Shown: positions 8,886 to 19,207, numbered from the stretch's first letter. The stretch is 64,000 nucleotides of DNA from an uncultured Phycisphaerales bacterium (GCA_937927975.1 CALEZT010000118.1:1-64000), one strand, 5' to 3'. A program made the numbers and translations. Notes: generated from the sequence alone by a model not told the origin.

Positions 8886-11384
8886 ATGCAATATAGAACG
8901 GTTTTGATGGGTGTGCTGCTGCTGGCGTCGGGAGTTGCCGGCGCGAGCGGCGTCGGCTCGACGGATCGGCCGCCCCAGGGCGCCTCGGAGAGCGTGGTCT
9001 CTGCGCGCCCCGAACGGCAGAGCGGGGATGGGCGTTTGACCGTCGGCCATACGATCACCATCAGCCCGGTGTCGAGCGTCGTGCCCAGGATTGAACAGAG
9101 CGACTCCCGAGAGGGGGAGCAGATCATTACGTATATGGGCCGGTCGCACCTCACCTGGCAGGAGCCCAACGACAGGAGCAACCGGGTGAACGTGATCGAG
9201 CTGGAGGCGGACTGCTTAGTCGTGTGGCGCACCGCGGCCGATCCGAACGCCCAGGGCGCCGGCGTCGCGAGCGACCGGGCGACCGGCGTCAGCGCGGTCT
9301 ACGTCTCGGGCGACGTGCTCCTGACCCAGGGCGACCGGACGATCCGAGCCGACGAGCTGTATTATGACCTTCGCAACCGACGGGCTCAGGCCCGCAACGT
9401 GGTGCTTCGGAGCTACGACACCGTCCGCAACATCCCCATCTACGTCCGCGCCAGAGAGTTTCGCCAGGTGGGCGAAGACACGTTCGAAGCCGAGGACGTG
9501 GTCCTGACGTCTAGCGAGTTCTGGACGCCGCAGTTTTCGTTGGAAGCAGCGAAGATCCGCGTCGTCGACAAGCGGCAGGACAAAGAATCGGACGGCTTCT
9601 TGCCCGGCAGCGGTTTTGAGGTGGTGTTGCGGGATGTCGAGTTCAAGGTCGGGAACACGCGGGTGCTGGACCTGCCCAAGGTACGCAGCGACCGAGAGAG
9701 GCCGGAACTGCCGATTCGAAGCGTGCGCGTGGGTCACGACAGCACCTATGGGACATCCGTCGAGACCCGCTGGTGGCTCAGTCGGCTCCTGGGCCTTCGG
9801 CAGCCGGAAGGCACCGACGGATCCGTGTCCGTGGATTACTATGGCCAGCGGGGCGTCGGAGGCGGCGTCGATCTCCGATACGAAAGGGAGAACTACTTTG
9901 GCTCCCTCCTGGGCTACATCATCGAAGACAACGGCGAAGACCGCCTCAGCCGAACCCGCAAGGGCATCGAGGTCCCCGAGGAGACGCGAGGACGCTTTCG
10001 GTTTCAGCATCGCCATTTCCTGCCGTACAACTGGCAGGCGACGGTGGAGGCCAGCTACCTCTCGGATGAGAACTTCCTCGAACAGTTCTACCGGTCGGAG
10101 TTCAACGTCGGCAAGGAGCAGGAGACGCTGCTCTATCTCAAGCGGATCCAGGACAACTGGGGGCTGTCGTTCCTGGGCAAGACGCGAATCAACGACTTCG
10201 TCGACCAGGTGGAGGAGCTGCCGAGCGCCGAGTACCACCTGATGGGCCAATCCTTGTTCAACGATCGTCTGACGTTTTACAGCGACAGCCAGATCAGCCG
10301 GTATCGGTATCGGTACGATCCCGACAACCCGATGAGCCAGCCGGACGATTTCTTCACCTTCACAGGGACACGCAACGAGCTCGACATGCCGCTGACCGCG
10401 GGGGCGTTCAAGATCGTGCCGTTCGTCGCAGGCACGTTCGGATACGAGGACGGTGCGGGGTTCATGGCCGAGCTCGACGACGGGGGGATCGAGAGAGAAG
10501 AGGCCATCGCGATCGGCGAGGGCGGCGTGCGGATCTCCATGCAGCCCTTCTGGTGTGTATATCCGGACGTCGAGTCCCGTCTGTGGGATCTTCACCAGCT
10601 CCGGCACACGATCCGTCCGAGCCTGACCGCGGTCGGCTATGTCGCCAGCGACGATGCGGCCCAGCAGCGGGACACGTTGGATCTGGGGATCTCCCAGCGG
10701 TGGCAGACCAAGAGAGGGCCCTTGGGGAATCGCCGAACGGTCGATTGGCTCCGCTGGGACGTGGATTTCGTCTGGGTGGCCGATTCGAGCGGCGAGATCG
10801 CCGGCCCCGACCGGTTTCTCTGGAATGAGCCCTTCATCCCCCTGGTCAACCGGGACGGGCGGGTGATCCCGCCGCTGGACAGGAGAACGACCGGGAGCTT
10901 CGGCCCCCGGCAGAATTACGTCAGCACCGAGGTGATTTGGCGGCTGACCGACACGACTTCGATCCTGGGCGACGCGTATTTCGACATGCAGAGCGGGGTC
11001 ATGGAACAGCTTGACGTGGGTATCTCCCGTGTGTTGTGGCCGAACCTGACGTATTATGTGGGCAGCCGGTATCTGCGGGAGGTGGACAATACGCTCGGGC
11101 AGAGGGGCTCGAATGCCCTGACGTTCGCTGCGACGTACACGCTGGACCCTCGGTACACGGTGGTGTTGGCCGAGCAGTTCGATTTCGATTATGGGGCGAA
11201 CATCCGGACGGACGTGACCCTGATTCGCAAGTATCACCGGACGAACCTGGCTCTGACCTTCAGCACGGACGACTCGCTGGACGAACGGCGGATCGTGCTG
11301 AGCCTGTGGCCCGAGGGCGTGCCCGAGCTTTCGATCGGCCTGCGAAGATACATGGATCTTGGGGCGTCGGACGTGTACTACTAG
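8886..11384 (+). CDS. LptD/OstA-like outer-membrane protein
   Basis: An 832-residue exported protein. After a signal sequence (VLLLASGVAGASG) and a polar linker, residues about 80-260 form an OstA/LptA-like beta-jellyroll region, with motifs such as SGDVLLTQGDRTIRADELYY and EAEDVVLTSSEFW. The rest (about 300-832) is rich in alternating strands and aromatic residues and looks like a large beta-barrel (e.g. SVDYYGQRGVGGGVDLRY, LGDAYFDMQSGVMEQLDVG). This matches the organisation of LptD, which inserts lipopolysaccharide into the outer membrane. No lptE or lptABC genes are adjacent. A TATAAT lies at 8821-8826. Confidence 0.78.
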   Translation: MQYRTVLMGVLLLASGVAGASGVGSTDRPPQGASESVVSARPERQSGDGRLTVGHTITISPVSSVVPRIEQSDSREGEQIITYMGRSHLTWQEPNDRSNRVNVIELEADCLVVWRTAADPNAQGAGVASDRATGVSAVYVSGDVLLTQGDRTIRADELYYDLRNRRAQARNVVLRSYDTVRNIPIYVRAREFRQVGEDTFEAEDVVLTSSEFWTPQFSLEAAKIRVVDKRQDKESDGFLPGSGFEVVLRDVEFKVGNTRVLDLPKVRSDRERPELPIRSVRVGHDSTYGTSVETRWWLSRLLGLRQPEGTDGSVSVDYYGQRGVGGGVDLRYERENYFGSLLGYIIEDNGEDRLSRTRKGIEVPEETRGRFRFQHRHFLPYNWQATVEASYLSDENFLEQFYRSEFNVGKEQETLLYLKRIQDNWGLSFLGKTRINDFVDQVEELPSAEYHLMGQSLFNDRLTFYSDSQISRYRYRYDPDNPMSQPDDFFTFTGTRNELDMPLTAGAFKIVPFVAGTFGYEDGAGFMAELDDGGIEREEAIAIGEGGVRISMQPFWCVYPDVESRLWDLHQLRHTIRPSLTAVGYVASDDAAQQRDTLDLGISQRWQTKRGPLGNRRTVDWLRWDVDFVWVADSSGEIAGPDRFLWNEPFIPLVNRDGRVIPPLDRRTTGSFGPRQNYVSTEVIWRLTDTTSILGDAYFDMQSGVMEQLDVGISRVLWPNLTYYVGSRYLREVDNTLGQRGSNALTFAATYTLDPRYTVVLAEQFDFDYGANIRTDVTLIRKYHRTNLALTFSTDDSLDERRIVLSLWPEGVPELSIGLRRYMDLGASDVYY

Positions 11385-11528
11385 TCGGGATGGGCAAGCC
11401 GGGAAAACCGGAATGGGGCTGGATTTGGCGCGGGATTGGGAGTATAAGATGAATCTGCCGGCGTTCTGACGTGGAGGCCGGATTCGCTGGAGTGGCGGAA
11501 GGTTGGATGGTTTTATAAGGAGCAGAAG

Positions 11529-12473
11529 ATGCCGTTAGTCAGCACAAAGAAGATGTTCGAGATGGCGTACAAGAATGGCTATGCCATCGGGGCGTTCAAC
11601 GTCAACAACATGGAGATCACGCAGGGGATCGTCGAGGCCATCGCCCAGGAGAAGGCCCCCTTGATCCTGCAAATCTCCCGTGGCGCCCGGGAGTATGCCA
11701 AGAACAGCTACCTCAAGGCCATCATCAACGTGGCGGTCGCCGAGAATCCCGACATCCCGATCGCCATCCACCTCGACCACGGCGACACGTTCGAGACCTG
11801 CAAGCAGTTCATCGACGACGGGTTCACCTCCGTGATGTACGATGGCTCCCACCTGCCTTTTGACGAGAACATCGCGATCACCAAGCAGGTGGTGGAATAC
11901 GCCCATCCTCGCGGCGTGGTCGTCGAGGCCGAGCTGGGCCAGTTGGGCGGGATCGAAGAGGACGTGGTCGGCGTCGATGACGTCAGCAAGCACATCGCCG
12001 ACCCCGACCAGGCGGTCGAGTTCGTCAAGAGAAGCGGCTGCGATTCCCTGGCCATCGCCTGCGGCACCAGCCACGGCGCCTACAAATTCAAGACCGAACC
12101 AAAGCTGGCGTTCGACGTTATAGAGAAGATAGGAAAGTTGTTGCCGGGATATCCACTGGTCATGCACGGATCCAGCAGCGTGTTGCCGGAGTTCCGCGAT
12201 CTGATCAACAAGTACGGCGGCAAGATGCCCGGCTCCATGGGGGTTCCCGAAGCCATGGTCACGAAGGCCTCGAAGATGGCCATGTGCAAGGTGAACATCG
12301 ACACGGACCTCCGCATGGCCCTGACCGCCAAGATCCGTCAGGTCTTCGCGGAAAAACCCGCCGAGTTCGATCCTCGCAAGTACCTGGGACCGGGCCGTGA
12401 CGCCATCCGCGAGATGGTTCGCCACAAGCTCCATGTCCTCGGTTGTGCCGGAAAGGCCCAGGAGTGCCTGTAG
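11529..12473 (+). CDS. fba: Class II fructose-bisphosphate aldolase
   Basis: Zinc-dependent aldolase that interconverts fructose 1,6-bisphosphate with dihydroxyacetone phosphate and glyceraldehyde 3-phosphate. The zinc and catalytic region is clear: HLDHGDTFETCKQFIDDGF and MYDGSHLPFDENI, with EAELGQLGG, CGTSHGAYKF and LVMHGSSSVL downstream. The 314 residues match the shorter class IIB type. A strong AAGGAG site precedes the ATG. A long hairpin follows the stop, so it is probably monocistronic. Confidence 0.95.
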   Translation: MPLVSTKKMFEMAYKNGYAIGAFNVNNMEITQGIVEAIAQEKAPLILQISRGAREYAKNSYLKAIINVAVAENPDIPIAIHLDHGDTFETCKQFIDDGFTSVMYDGSHLPFDENIAITKQVVEYAHPRGVVVEAELGQLGGIEEDVVGVDDVSKHIADPDQAVEFVKRSGCDSLAIACGTSHGAYKFKTEPKLAFDVIEKIGKLLPGYPLVMHGSSSVLPEFRDLINKYGGKMPGSMGVPEAMVTKASKMAMCKVNIDTDLRMALTAKIRQVFAEKPAEFDPRKYLGPGRDAIREMVRHKLHVLGCAGKAQECL

Positions 12474-12482
12474 CATCGATGA

Positions 12483-12530
12483 TTGATTGAGGATGATTGG
12501 CGTCATCCGGCATCAATCATCCTTAATCAA
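12483..12530 (+). terminator. Long hairpin after the aldolase gene
   Basis: The arms TTGATTGAGGATGATTG (12483-12499) and CAATCATCCTTAATCAA (12514-12530) pair over 17 bp with a single G-U wobble and a 14-nt loop. There is no T-run, so it may be a processing or stabilising hairpin rather than an intrinsic terminator. It lies between the aldolase stop and the S41 protease ribosome site. Confidence 0.6.
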
Positions 12531-12550
12531 CAGTTGAAAGGAGCGGTTCG

Positions 12551-14911
12551 TTGGAGTCGCACAAGTCAAGCAAGCCTGATCCGGTCGGCAAGGGGCCGGT
12601 CACGGGCAGTCGAAGCGCCCGCGTGACGTTCGTTGTGCTGTTCTCTTGTGCTGCCACGCTGGTGCTGGCGTGTTGGTTCGGCAGCTATAGCTGCTCGGCC
12701 CGGCACGAGGGGATCGACGTTGTCAGAGTCGCCTCGACCGGCAGCGTCGCGCTCCCTTCGGCATCCCAGGGGTCGCCGTCGCAGGAGTCCGTCGCAGCTG
12801 CGTTTCGCATGATCTACCAGGGTCAGTTCGCGGAGGCCCAGAAGCTCACGCAGCAGACCGGGCTCTCCGAGAGGCCCGAGGTCCGACAGCTTGCAGGGAT
12901 CGTCGGTCAGTATGAAGAGATCGACGCCCGACGAAAAACGTCTCGAGAAGAGGCGTTTCGAAAGGAATTCGAGCAACTGACTCGGCTCAAGTCCGCAGGC
13001 GTTCTGGACCGACCCGACAAAATCGCTGCGTCCGACTGGGACGAGGGAATCGTCGAGGACGCAGGCGCCCGCGACTCCAACGAACCGAACGATCTCCCGG
13101 ACGTCCTGGCGGTTATCGCGCGGGCCGAGGAGTTCGCCAACAGCCAACAGAAGAAAGAGCTGCTTGCCGATCCGTTCGTCGAGAAAGCCCTCCAGGCGGC
13201 CATCGACCGCAGCGTCGCCCTGGAGTCCCGCGGCAAGTGGCTGGACGCGTACACGAACTACTTCTACTGGCTCCAGGCGATCGATCCCAACAACAAAGGG
13301 TACACCGAACACGCCGAGGAGCTCTTGGAACGCGCCAGCATCGCGGCATCGTTCCAGGACAGCCCCTGCGAATCCCGCAAAGAACGGTACGAAGGCGTCG
13401 AGAAGCGGATGCTCAGCAGGGCCATCGAAGCCCTCGACCTGCATTACGTGAACAGCATCGACTACTCCAAGATGGCTTTGAAGGCCATCCGACGGTGCGA
13501 CCATCTGGCCGAGGTGCTCGCGGTGGTGTTCGCCAACGGGGGCGATCCCAATCATGGACACTCGCTGACGCCGCCGCAGCCGGAGAAGGTGGCCGCCTGG
13601 TCGAAGGCCCTGGCCGATCTGCGGGCCGACGTCGAGAAGGCGGCCAAGAGTTTCGGCAAGGACAATTTCCTGGCGGTCCTGGACAAGGTGTTGGTTCTCA
13701 ACGATGCCACCGTCAAACTGCCCCAGCAGCCTCTGGTGGCGCATTTCTCGGAGGCGGCCCTGGGAGTGCTCGATCCGTACACCGTGATGGTGTGGCCTCG
13801 CCAGGTGCAGGATTTCGAGAAACTGATGACCAACGAGTTCACCGGCATCGGCATCGAGATCTCCAAGCCCAAGGGTCTTCTGACCGTGGCCAGCCTGCTT
13901 CCGGACACGCCGGCCTATCGTTCCGGCCTGGATGCCGGCGACGTGATCGAATCGGTTGACGGCATCCCCACCAAGGACATGAGCCTGATGTGCGCGGTCA
14001 AGAAGATCACCGGGCCCAAGGGTTCCAAGGTCACCCTGTCGGTGCGTCACCGCGGGGCCGAAAGCCCCGAGCAGATCACCCTGACCCGGGACCGGATCAT
14101 CGTTCCGACGATCCGCGGCTGGCAGCGTTCGGCCGACGGGAAATGGCGGTACATGATCGACGAGGCCGCCGGGATCGGCTACGTGCGGGTCACCAGCTTC
14201 TCCGGCGAGACGGCCCGCGATCTCGAGGAAACGCTGGACACGCTCGAGGGCAACGGTCTCAAGGCCCTGATCCTGGACCTTCGGTTCAATACCGGCGGTC
14301 TGCTGGACAGCGCCGTGGACATCTGCGACAAGTTCATCGAGGAGGGGCTCATCGTCCGCACGCAGCCCAAGACGAATATGGTCCCCTCGTACGAATACGC
14401 GCATCGTCGGGGCACGCACCCGAGCTACCCGATCGTGATTCTGATCAACTCCGGCTCGGCCAGCGCGTCGGAGATTGTTGCCGGGGCCCTGGCCGATGAG
14501 AAGCATGAGCGGGCGGTGCTCGTGGGCACCCGCACGCACGGCAAGGGCAGCGTCCAGGGCATCACGCACTACCCAGGGAACGGGGCCCAACTGAAGTACA
14601 CGATGGCGTATTACCACCTCCCGTCGGGCCAGCGGGTCAAGAGCCGCGAAGAGGTCGAGAAGGAAGGAAGCAAGGACTGGGGCGTCGGGGCCGACGTGGA
14701 AGTCAATCTGACCAGCAAGGAGCTTCGCGAGATGCTGGACGTGCAGCGGGACAACGATGTCCTTCTTCAGGCGCGCCAGGACGGGAAGGACCAGACGCCG
14801 GTCAGGAAACGAAGCGTGGAAGAGACGCTCAAGGCGGATCCTCAACTGGCCGTCGGCGTGTTGGTCGCCAGGACCAAGCTGATCGAGACCGTCGCGTTGG
14901 CGGCAAAGTAG
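12551..14911 (+). CDS. S41 carboxy-terminal processing protease with PDZ domain
   Basis: An envelope serine protease of 786 residues. An N-terminal membrane anchor (VTFVVLFSCAATLVLACWF) is followed by a long helical region (about 80-420), a PDZ domain (GIGIEISKPKGLLTVASLLPD, AGDVIESVDG) and the S41 catalytic domain. The catalytic Ser is in INSGSASASEIVAGAL and the Lys in GTRTHGKGSVQG, the Ser-Lys dyad of tail-specific proteases. The start is TTG at 12551, directly after AAAGGAG. The long N-terminal helical region is unusual compared with typical CtpA (about 400 residues) and recalls tail-specific protease Prc. Confidence 0.9.
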   Translation: MESHKSSKPDPVGKGPVTGSRSARVTFVVLFSCAATLVLACWFGSYSCSARHEGIDVVRVASTGSVALPSASQGSPSQESVAAAFRMIYQGQFAEAQKLTQQTGLSERPEVRQLAGIVGQYEEIDARRKTSREEAFRKEFEQLTRLKSAGVLDRPDKIAASDWDEGIVEDAGARDSNEPNDLPDVLAVIARAEEFANSQQKKELLADPFVEKALQAAIDRSVALESRGKWLDAYTNYFYWLQAIDPNNKGYTEHAEELLERASIAASFQDSPCESRKERYEGVEKRMLSRAIEALDLHYVNSIDYSKMALKAIRRCDHLAEVLAVVFANGGDPNHGHSLTPPQPEKVAAWSKALADLRADVEKAAKSFGKDNFLAVLDKVLVLNDATVKLPQQPLVAHFSEAALGVLDPYTVMVWPRQVQDFEKLMTNEFTGIGIEISKPKGLLTVASLLPDTPAYRSGLDAGDVIESVDGIPTKDMSLMCAVKKITGPKGSKVTLSVRHRGAESPEQITLTRDRIIVPTIRGWQRSADGKWRYMIDEAAGIGYVRVTSFSGETARDLEETLDTLEGNGLKALILDLRFNTGGLLDSAVDICDKFIEEGLIVRTQPKTNMVPSYEYAHRRGTHPSYPIVILINSGSASASEIVAGALADEKHERAVLVGTRTHGKGSVQGITHYPGNGAQLKYTMAYYHLPSGQRVKSREEVEKEGSKDWGVGADVEVNLTSKELREMLDVQRDNDVLLQARQDGKDQTPVRKRSVEETLKADPQLAVGVLVARTKLIETVALAAK

Positions 14912-14936
14912 GGCGAGGATTCGCTCCCCGGGAGAA

Positions 14937-16409
14937 ATGCAGTTGACCACCCAAGCCGATACGAGCAGGTTCGAACAACAAAGACAGGAAAAATTGGCGC
15001 AGATCGCGGCGCTGGGGATCGATCCCTACGGCTCTCGCTATGAGAACGTCGAGGCATCGTCATCGGTTCGGGACCGCTATCAGGAGAACGTCGAAGGCCA
15101 GCGGGCCCGCTGCGCCGGGCGGATCGTGCTGCTGCGGGACATCGGCAAGCTGATTTTCATCACGCTGCGCGACCGAAGCGGGACGATCCAGGTGGGCTTG
15201 AGCAAGAGTCTGAGCCCGAATCAGTGGCCTCTGGCCAAGCTGCTGGACCTGGGCGATCTGATCGGAGCCGACGGTCAGCTCGGCCGGACCAAAACCGGCG
15301 AATTGACCATCTGGGTCGAAGAGGGCGGCCTGACCTTCCTGAGCAAGTGCCTGTATCAGCCTCCAGAGAAATGGCACGGCCTGGCGGACATCGACCAGCG
15401 GTATCGCCAGCGCTACGTGGACCTCTGGGCCAACCCCGAGGTCCTGGAGCGGTTCAAGGCCCGCAGCGAGATCGTCGCCACGGTCCGGCGGTTTCTCACC
15501 GCCCGGGGCTTCCTCGAAGTCGAAACGCCCATGATGCAGACGATCGCCGGCGGCGCGGCGGCCCGGCCCTTCATCACGCACCACAACGCGCTGGACATCG
15601 ATCTGTACCTGCGGATCGCGCCGGAGCTGTTCCTCAAGCGGCTCCTGGTCGGCGGCATGGAGCGGGTCTTCGAGATCAACCGCAACTTTCGCAACGAAGG
15701 CCTCGACCGCCAGCACAATCCCGAGTTCACGATGGTCGAGGTCTATCAAGCCTATGGCAACTACCACGTGATGATGGACTTGACGGAAGAGCTGGTCTGT
15801 GCCTGCATCGAGGCCATCGGTTCGGGCACGAAGATCCAATTCGGCGAACGGGAGATCGAGTTCAAACGGCCCTGGCGTCGGGCGAAATACGCGGAATTGC
15901 TGAAAGAATTCAGCGGCTGCGACGTCGATGATATCAAGGCGATCCGCGCCAAGGCCCGCGAGCTGAAGATCGAGGACGCCGGGATGGACGACGCGGTCGT
16001 GACCAACGAGGTCTTCGAGACGACGGTCGAGCACAACCTGATCGATCCGACCTTCGTCATCGACTACCCGGCGATCCTGTGCCCTCTGGCCCGGCCCAGC
16101 AAGGCGGACCCGCGATACGCGGAACGGTTCGAGTTGTTCGTCTCAGGCATGGAGCTGGCCAACGCCTACACGGAACTGAACGACCCGGCCATCCAGTTCG
16201 AAAACTTCCGCCGGCAGTTGAGAGGCCAGGAGGAATCGATCACGAAGATGGACACGGACTACGTGGACGCCCTCAAGTACGGCATGCCTCCGGCCGGCGG
16301 CCTGGGCATCGGGGTCGACCGGCTCGTCATGCTGCTGACCGGTGCCACGACGATTCGCGACGTCATTCTGTTCCCGCTCTTGAAGCCCTTGACGGCGGAG
16401 AACCCGTAA
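14937..16409 (+). CDS. lysS: Lysyl-tRNA synthetase, class II
   Basis: Charges tRNA-Lys with lysine. The 490-residue product has an N-terminal OB-fold anticodon-binding domain (RCAGRIVLLRDIGKLIFITL) and the class II core: motif 2 as FEINRNFRNEGLDRQHNPEF and motif 3 as GLGIGVDRLVMLLTG. The spacing is canonical. The ATG at 14937 is preceded by GGGAGAA and starts 25 bp after the protease stop. It heads a run of plus-strand genes into the Lol-type transporter. Confidence 0.97.
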   Translation: MQLTTQADTSRFEQQRQEKLAQIAALGIDPYGSRYENVEASSSVRDRYQENVEGQRARCAGRIVLLRDIGKLIFITLRDRSGTIQVGLSKSLSPNQWPLAKLLDLGDLIGADGQLGRTKTGELTIWVEEGGLTFLSKCLYQPPEKWHGLADIDQRYRQRYVDLWANPEVLERFKARSEIVATVRRFLTARGFLEVETPMMQTIAGGAAARPFITHHNALDIDLYLRIAPELFLKRLLVGGMERVFEINRNFRNEGLDRQHNPEFTMVEVYQAYGNYHVMMDLTEELVCACIEAIGSGTKIQFGEREIEFKRPWRRAKYAELLKEFSGCDVDDIKAIRAKARELKIEDAGMDDAVVTNEVFETTVEHNLIDPTFVIDYPAILCPLARPSKADPRYAERFELFVSGMELANAYTELNDPAIQFENFRRQLRGQEESITKMDTDYVDALKYGMPPAGGLGIGVDRLVMLLTGATTIRDVILFPLLKPLTAENP

Positions 16410-16459
16410 GGCCGATTCTCGCCTGTGCCTGGCGGTTCCCGAGGCGATTGTGAAAGCGG

Positions 16460-17812
16460 ATGTTGAAGCTATTCCTTTGGCTCAAGTATCTTCGTAGTCG
16501 GCGGATCATTCTTCTGAGCATCGCGGCCGTGGCGATGTCGGTCTCTCTGCTGATCGTCGTGGCCAGTCTGTTCTCCGGCTTCATCGCCATGTTCGAGCGC
16601 AGCGCGGTCGAGATGATCGGCGACGTGACCCTCGCGGCGCCGCAGGGCCTCGTGATTGCGAAATACCCCGCGTTCATCGATCGGCTGGAGCGGATGGACA
16701 TCATTGAAGCCGCTTCGCCGAGTCTGTCTTCCGAGGGACTTCTGCACCTGGGCCAGGGCAACGTGCGTCCGGTCAGCGTCTGGGGTATCCAGCCCCAAAG
16801 CAGGGCACGGGTGACCGGGCTCAAGAGCGCCTTGCTCCTTCAGGGTCGGACCGAGGGAGAGCCTTCCTTTGCGGCGCCCGACGCGCCGGCAGAGATCGGC
16901 GGATTCGTCGGGATCGGCGTGGTGGCCCAGCCGGACGAAGAGACGGACGAATACGACAAGGAAGCGATCCTCAAGGAGTTCGTCGGCCGGCGGATCACCG
17001 TGACGACCGGCAGCGCAGACGCCGGCGGAGACCCCAATCAGGCCCAGGTCCCCAGGAGAAGGGTCATTCCGTTCCGCGTCGTGGACCTGGTTTTCGCGGG
17101 CGTGCACGAACTGGACAGCGGCTTCATCTATCTTCCGATCGAGTCGCTCCAGAAGGAATTGTATCCAGGCCAGCCTGGCGATCTGGCGACGCGGGTCAGT
17201 ATCCGTCTCAAGCCCGGCGTCGATCCGTACAAGGCGGTGAACGACGTCCGTGAGATCTGGGGCGATTTCGCGGAGCGTGAACTGGGCTGGAGCGTCTTCA
17301 ACATCGTCGATACCGACATCTACACCGCGATGCAGTTGCAGGGGCCCTATGTCGCCGAGATCAAGAAGCAGATGGGCGTGCTTCTGGTGATCTTTGGCGT
17401 CGTCAGTTTCAGCGTGGTCGTTCTGGTCTTCTGCATCTTCTACATGATGGTCAAGCTCAAGCAGCGGGACGTCGCGGTCATCAAGAGCTGCGGAGCGGCC
17501 AGTTCCTCCGTCGTCGCGCTGTTCCTGGGCTTCGGCGTTTCGGTGGGCGTTGCGGGTTCGGGCATCGGCACGATCCTCGGATACGTCATCACGCGGAATA
17601 TCAACGAGCTGGAGAATTGGATTCGCGTCGTTTTTGGCCTGAAGCTCTGGAAGAGCAGCATCTACATGTTCAGCAGAATCCCCAACGAGGTGGACTGGCC
17701 GTCGTCCCTGCCGATCGTGGGCATGGCCGTCCTGGCGGCGGCCCTGGGGGCCCTGATCCCGGCGTTCGTGGCCGCGCGGACCCGTCCGGTCGAGGTGTTG
17801 CGGTATGAGTGA
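16460..17812 (+). CDS. LolC/E-type lipoprotein-export ABC permease, copy 1
   Basis: A 450-residue permease of the FtsX/MacB type: one N-terminal membrane helix (about residues 16-40), a large periplasmic domain (about 45-300), then three C-terminal helices (e.g. MGVLLVIFGVVSFSVVVLVF). The block VIKSCGAASSSVVALFLGFG is the conserved cytoplasmic loop that couples to the ATPase. It is a paralogue of the next gene with the same length. With the LolD-like ATPase it would form a complex that releases lipoproteins from the inner membrane or a related export system. Confidence 0.85.
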   Translation: MLKLFLWLKYLRSRRIILLSIAAVAMSVSLLIVVASLFSGFIAMFERSAVEMIGDVTLAAPQGLVIAKYPAFIDRLERMDIIEAASPSLSSEGLLHLGQGNVRPVSVWGIQPQSRARVTGLKSALLLQGRTEGEPSFAAPDAPAEIGGFVGIGVVAQPDEETDEYDKEAILKEFVGRRITVTTGSADAGGDPNQAQVPRRRVIPFRVVDLVFAGVHELDSGFIYLPIESLQKELYPGQPGDLATRVSIRLKPGVDPYKAVNDVREIWGDFAERELGWSVFNIVDTDIYTAMQLQGPYVAEIKKQMGVLLVIFGVVSFSVVVLVFCIFYMMVKLKQRDVAVIKSCGAASSSVVALFLGFGVSVGVAGSGIGTILGYVITRNINELENWIRVVFGLKLWKSSIYMFSRIPNEVDWPSSLPIVGMAVLAAALGALIPAFVAARTRPVEVLRYE

Positions 17813-17854
17813 CCGAAGGTCCGGTGAACGGAGGATGAGTCCTCCGCGGAAGGA

Positions 17855-19207
17855 ATGGTCGTGTACAAGCTGACCCTGATCATCCGGTATCTGCTCAAGC
17901 GGCGCATCACATATTTCGCGACCCTGGCGGTCGCGTTGTGCGTCTTCATCGTCGTGGTAGTGATGACCGTGATGTCGGGTTTGGTCGGCCAGTTCAAGCA
18001 GAAGAACCATGAATTCGTCGGCGACTGCGTCGTCGGGACCGATTCGCTCGTGGGATTCCCGTACTACGAGCAGTTCATGACTCAGCTCAAAGACAGCGGA
18101 TTCGTTTTGGGCGTTTCGCCTGTGGTCAAGAATTTCGCGTTGTTGAACCTGACGAACTACGACATCAAGAAAGGCGTCGAAATCCTGGGACTCGATCCCG
18201 TTCTGCACAGCCAGACCACGAATTTCGCACAGACCCTGCACTTCCGCGCCGCCGAGTCCGAGAAGGCCTTCGTGCCGATCAACGACCCCAACGCCACCGG
18301 CTGTGTGTGGGGCGTCGACGTGATCCTGTTGCGGAACGCCCAGGGCCAGTACAGCTACGGCGCCCGGCCTCCGAGATTGTCGCTGACGCTGACAGGCTTT
18401 CCGCTCACCGCCCGAGGGGCGCTGGCCGGGGTCGGCAGCAATCCCGCCAGAACGGAGAGCTTTCAGTACAGCGATTACTCCCACACGGGGATCGCACGGG
18501 TCGACGGTTCCCTCGTGTACATCCCGCTGGAGAAGGCGCAGGAACTGTGCATGAGCGGCCAGGAGAAGCGGGTCAGCGCCGTTCACGTCCGCTTCTCGCC
18601 CGATGTGAGCGTCGAAGAAGGGACCCGCCGGGTCGCGGAACTGTGGAGCCGGTTCAAGCAGGACATGGCCGAATCCCCCAACAGCGGTTTGCTCGAAGGC
18701 GTGTCCGTCCAGGACTGGATGCGGTACCGCAGAGCGGTGATCGCGCCGATGGAGAAGGAGCAGGTCTTGCTGAGCCTGATGTTCGGCCTGGTCGGGATCA
18801 CCACCGTATTCATCGTCTTCGTCGTGTTCCACATGATCATCACGAACAAGAGGAAGGACATCGGCATCCTCAAGAGCGTGGGGGCGTCGAACGTCGGGGT
18901 GCTGACGCTGTTCTCCGGCTTCGCGTTCGGGGTGGGGCTCATCGGCTCGTGCGTGGGGACGTTCGCGGGTTGGCTGTTTCTGGCCCGGATCAATCGGATC
19001 GAGGAATGGTTGTTCTTCCGATTCGGCTGGCAGTTGTGGGACCGCACGATCTACGCGATCGAGGACATCCCCAACCGGGTGGAGCCCGAGGTCATGGCGG
19101 TCATCATCGCCAGCGCGATCCTGGCCTGTCTGCTCGGTGCCCTGGTGCCGAGTTACCAGGCGGCCCGGTTGCAGCCGGTCGAGACGCTGCACGCCATGCG
19201 GACGTAA
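17855..19207 (+). CDS. LolC/E-type lipoprotein-export ABC permease, copy 2
   Basis: A second 450-residue FtsX/MacB-type permease, 42 bp after its paralogue. An N-terminal helix (YFATLAVALCVFIVVVVMTV) is followed by a periplasmic domain and three C-terminal helices. The loop DIGILKSVGASNVGVLTLFSG is close to the classical LolE/LolC sequence. GGAAGGA precedes the ATG. Two different permeases plus one ATPase match the LolCDE arrangement; other MacB-like export functions cannot be excluded from sequence alone. Confidence 0.86.
   Translation: MVVYKLTLIIRYLLKRRITYFATLAVALCVFIVVVVMTVMSGLVGQFKQKNHEFVGDCVVGTDSLVGFPYYEQFMTQLKDSGFVLGVSPVVKNFALLNLTNYDIKKGVEILGLDPVLHSQTTNFAQTLHFRAAESEKAFVPINDPNATGCVWGVDVILLRNAQGQYSYGARPPRLSLTLTGFPLTARGALAGVGSNPARTESFQYSDYSHTGIARVDGSLVYIPLEKAQELCMSGQEKRVSAVHVRFSPDVSVEEGTRRVAELWSRFKQDMAESPNSGLLEGVSVQDWMRYRRAVIAPMEKEQVLLSLMFGLVGITTVFIVFVVFHMIITNKRKDIGILKSVGASNVGVLTLFSGFAFGVGLIGSCVGTFAGWLFLARINRIEEWLFFRFGWQLWDRTIYAIEDIPNRVEPEVMAVIIASAILACLLGALVPSYQAARLQPVETLHAMRT

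Noticed and set aside
9216..11237. 673-codon minus-strand frame opposite the LptD-like gene
   Set aside because: Antisense shadow; the plus-strand gene has a signal peptide, OstA-like motifs and barrel pattern.
16469..19192. 907-codon open frame on the minus strand opposite the Lol-type permeases
   Set aside because: A shadow of the G/C-rich codon pattern of two clear permease genes; its translation is low-complexity Arg/Asp/His-rich with no ribosome site.
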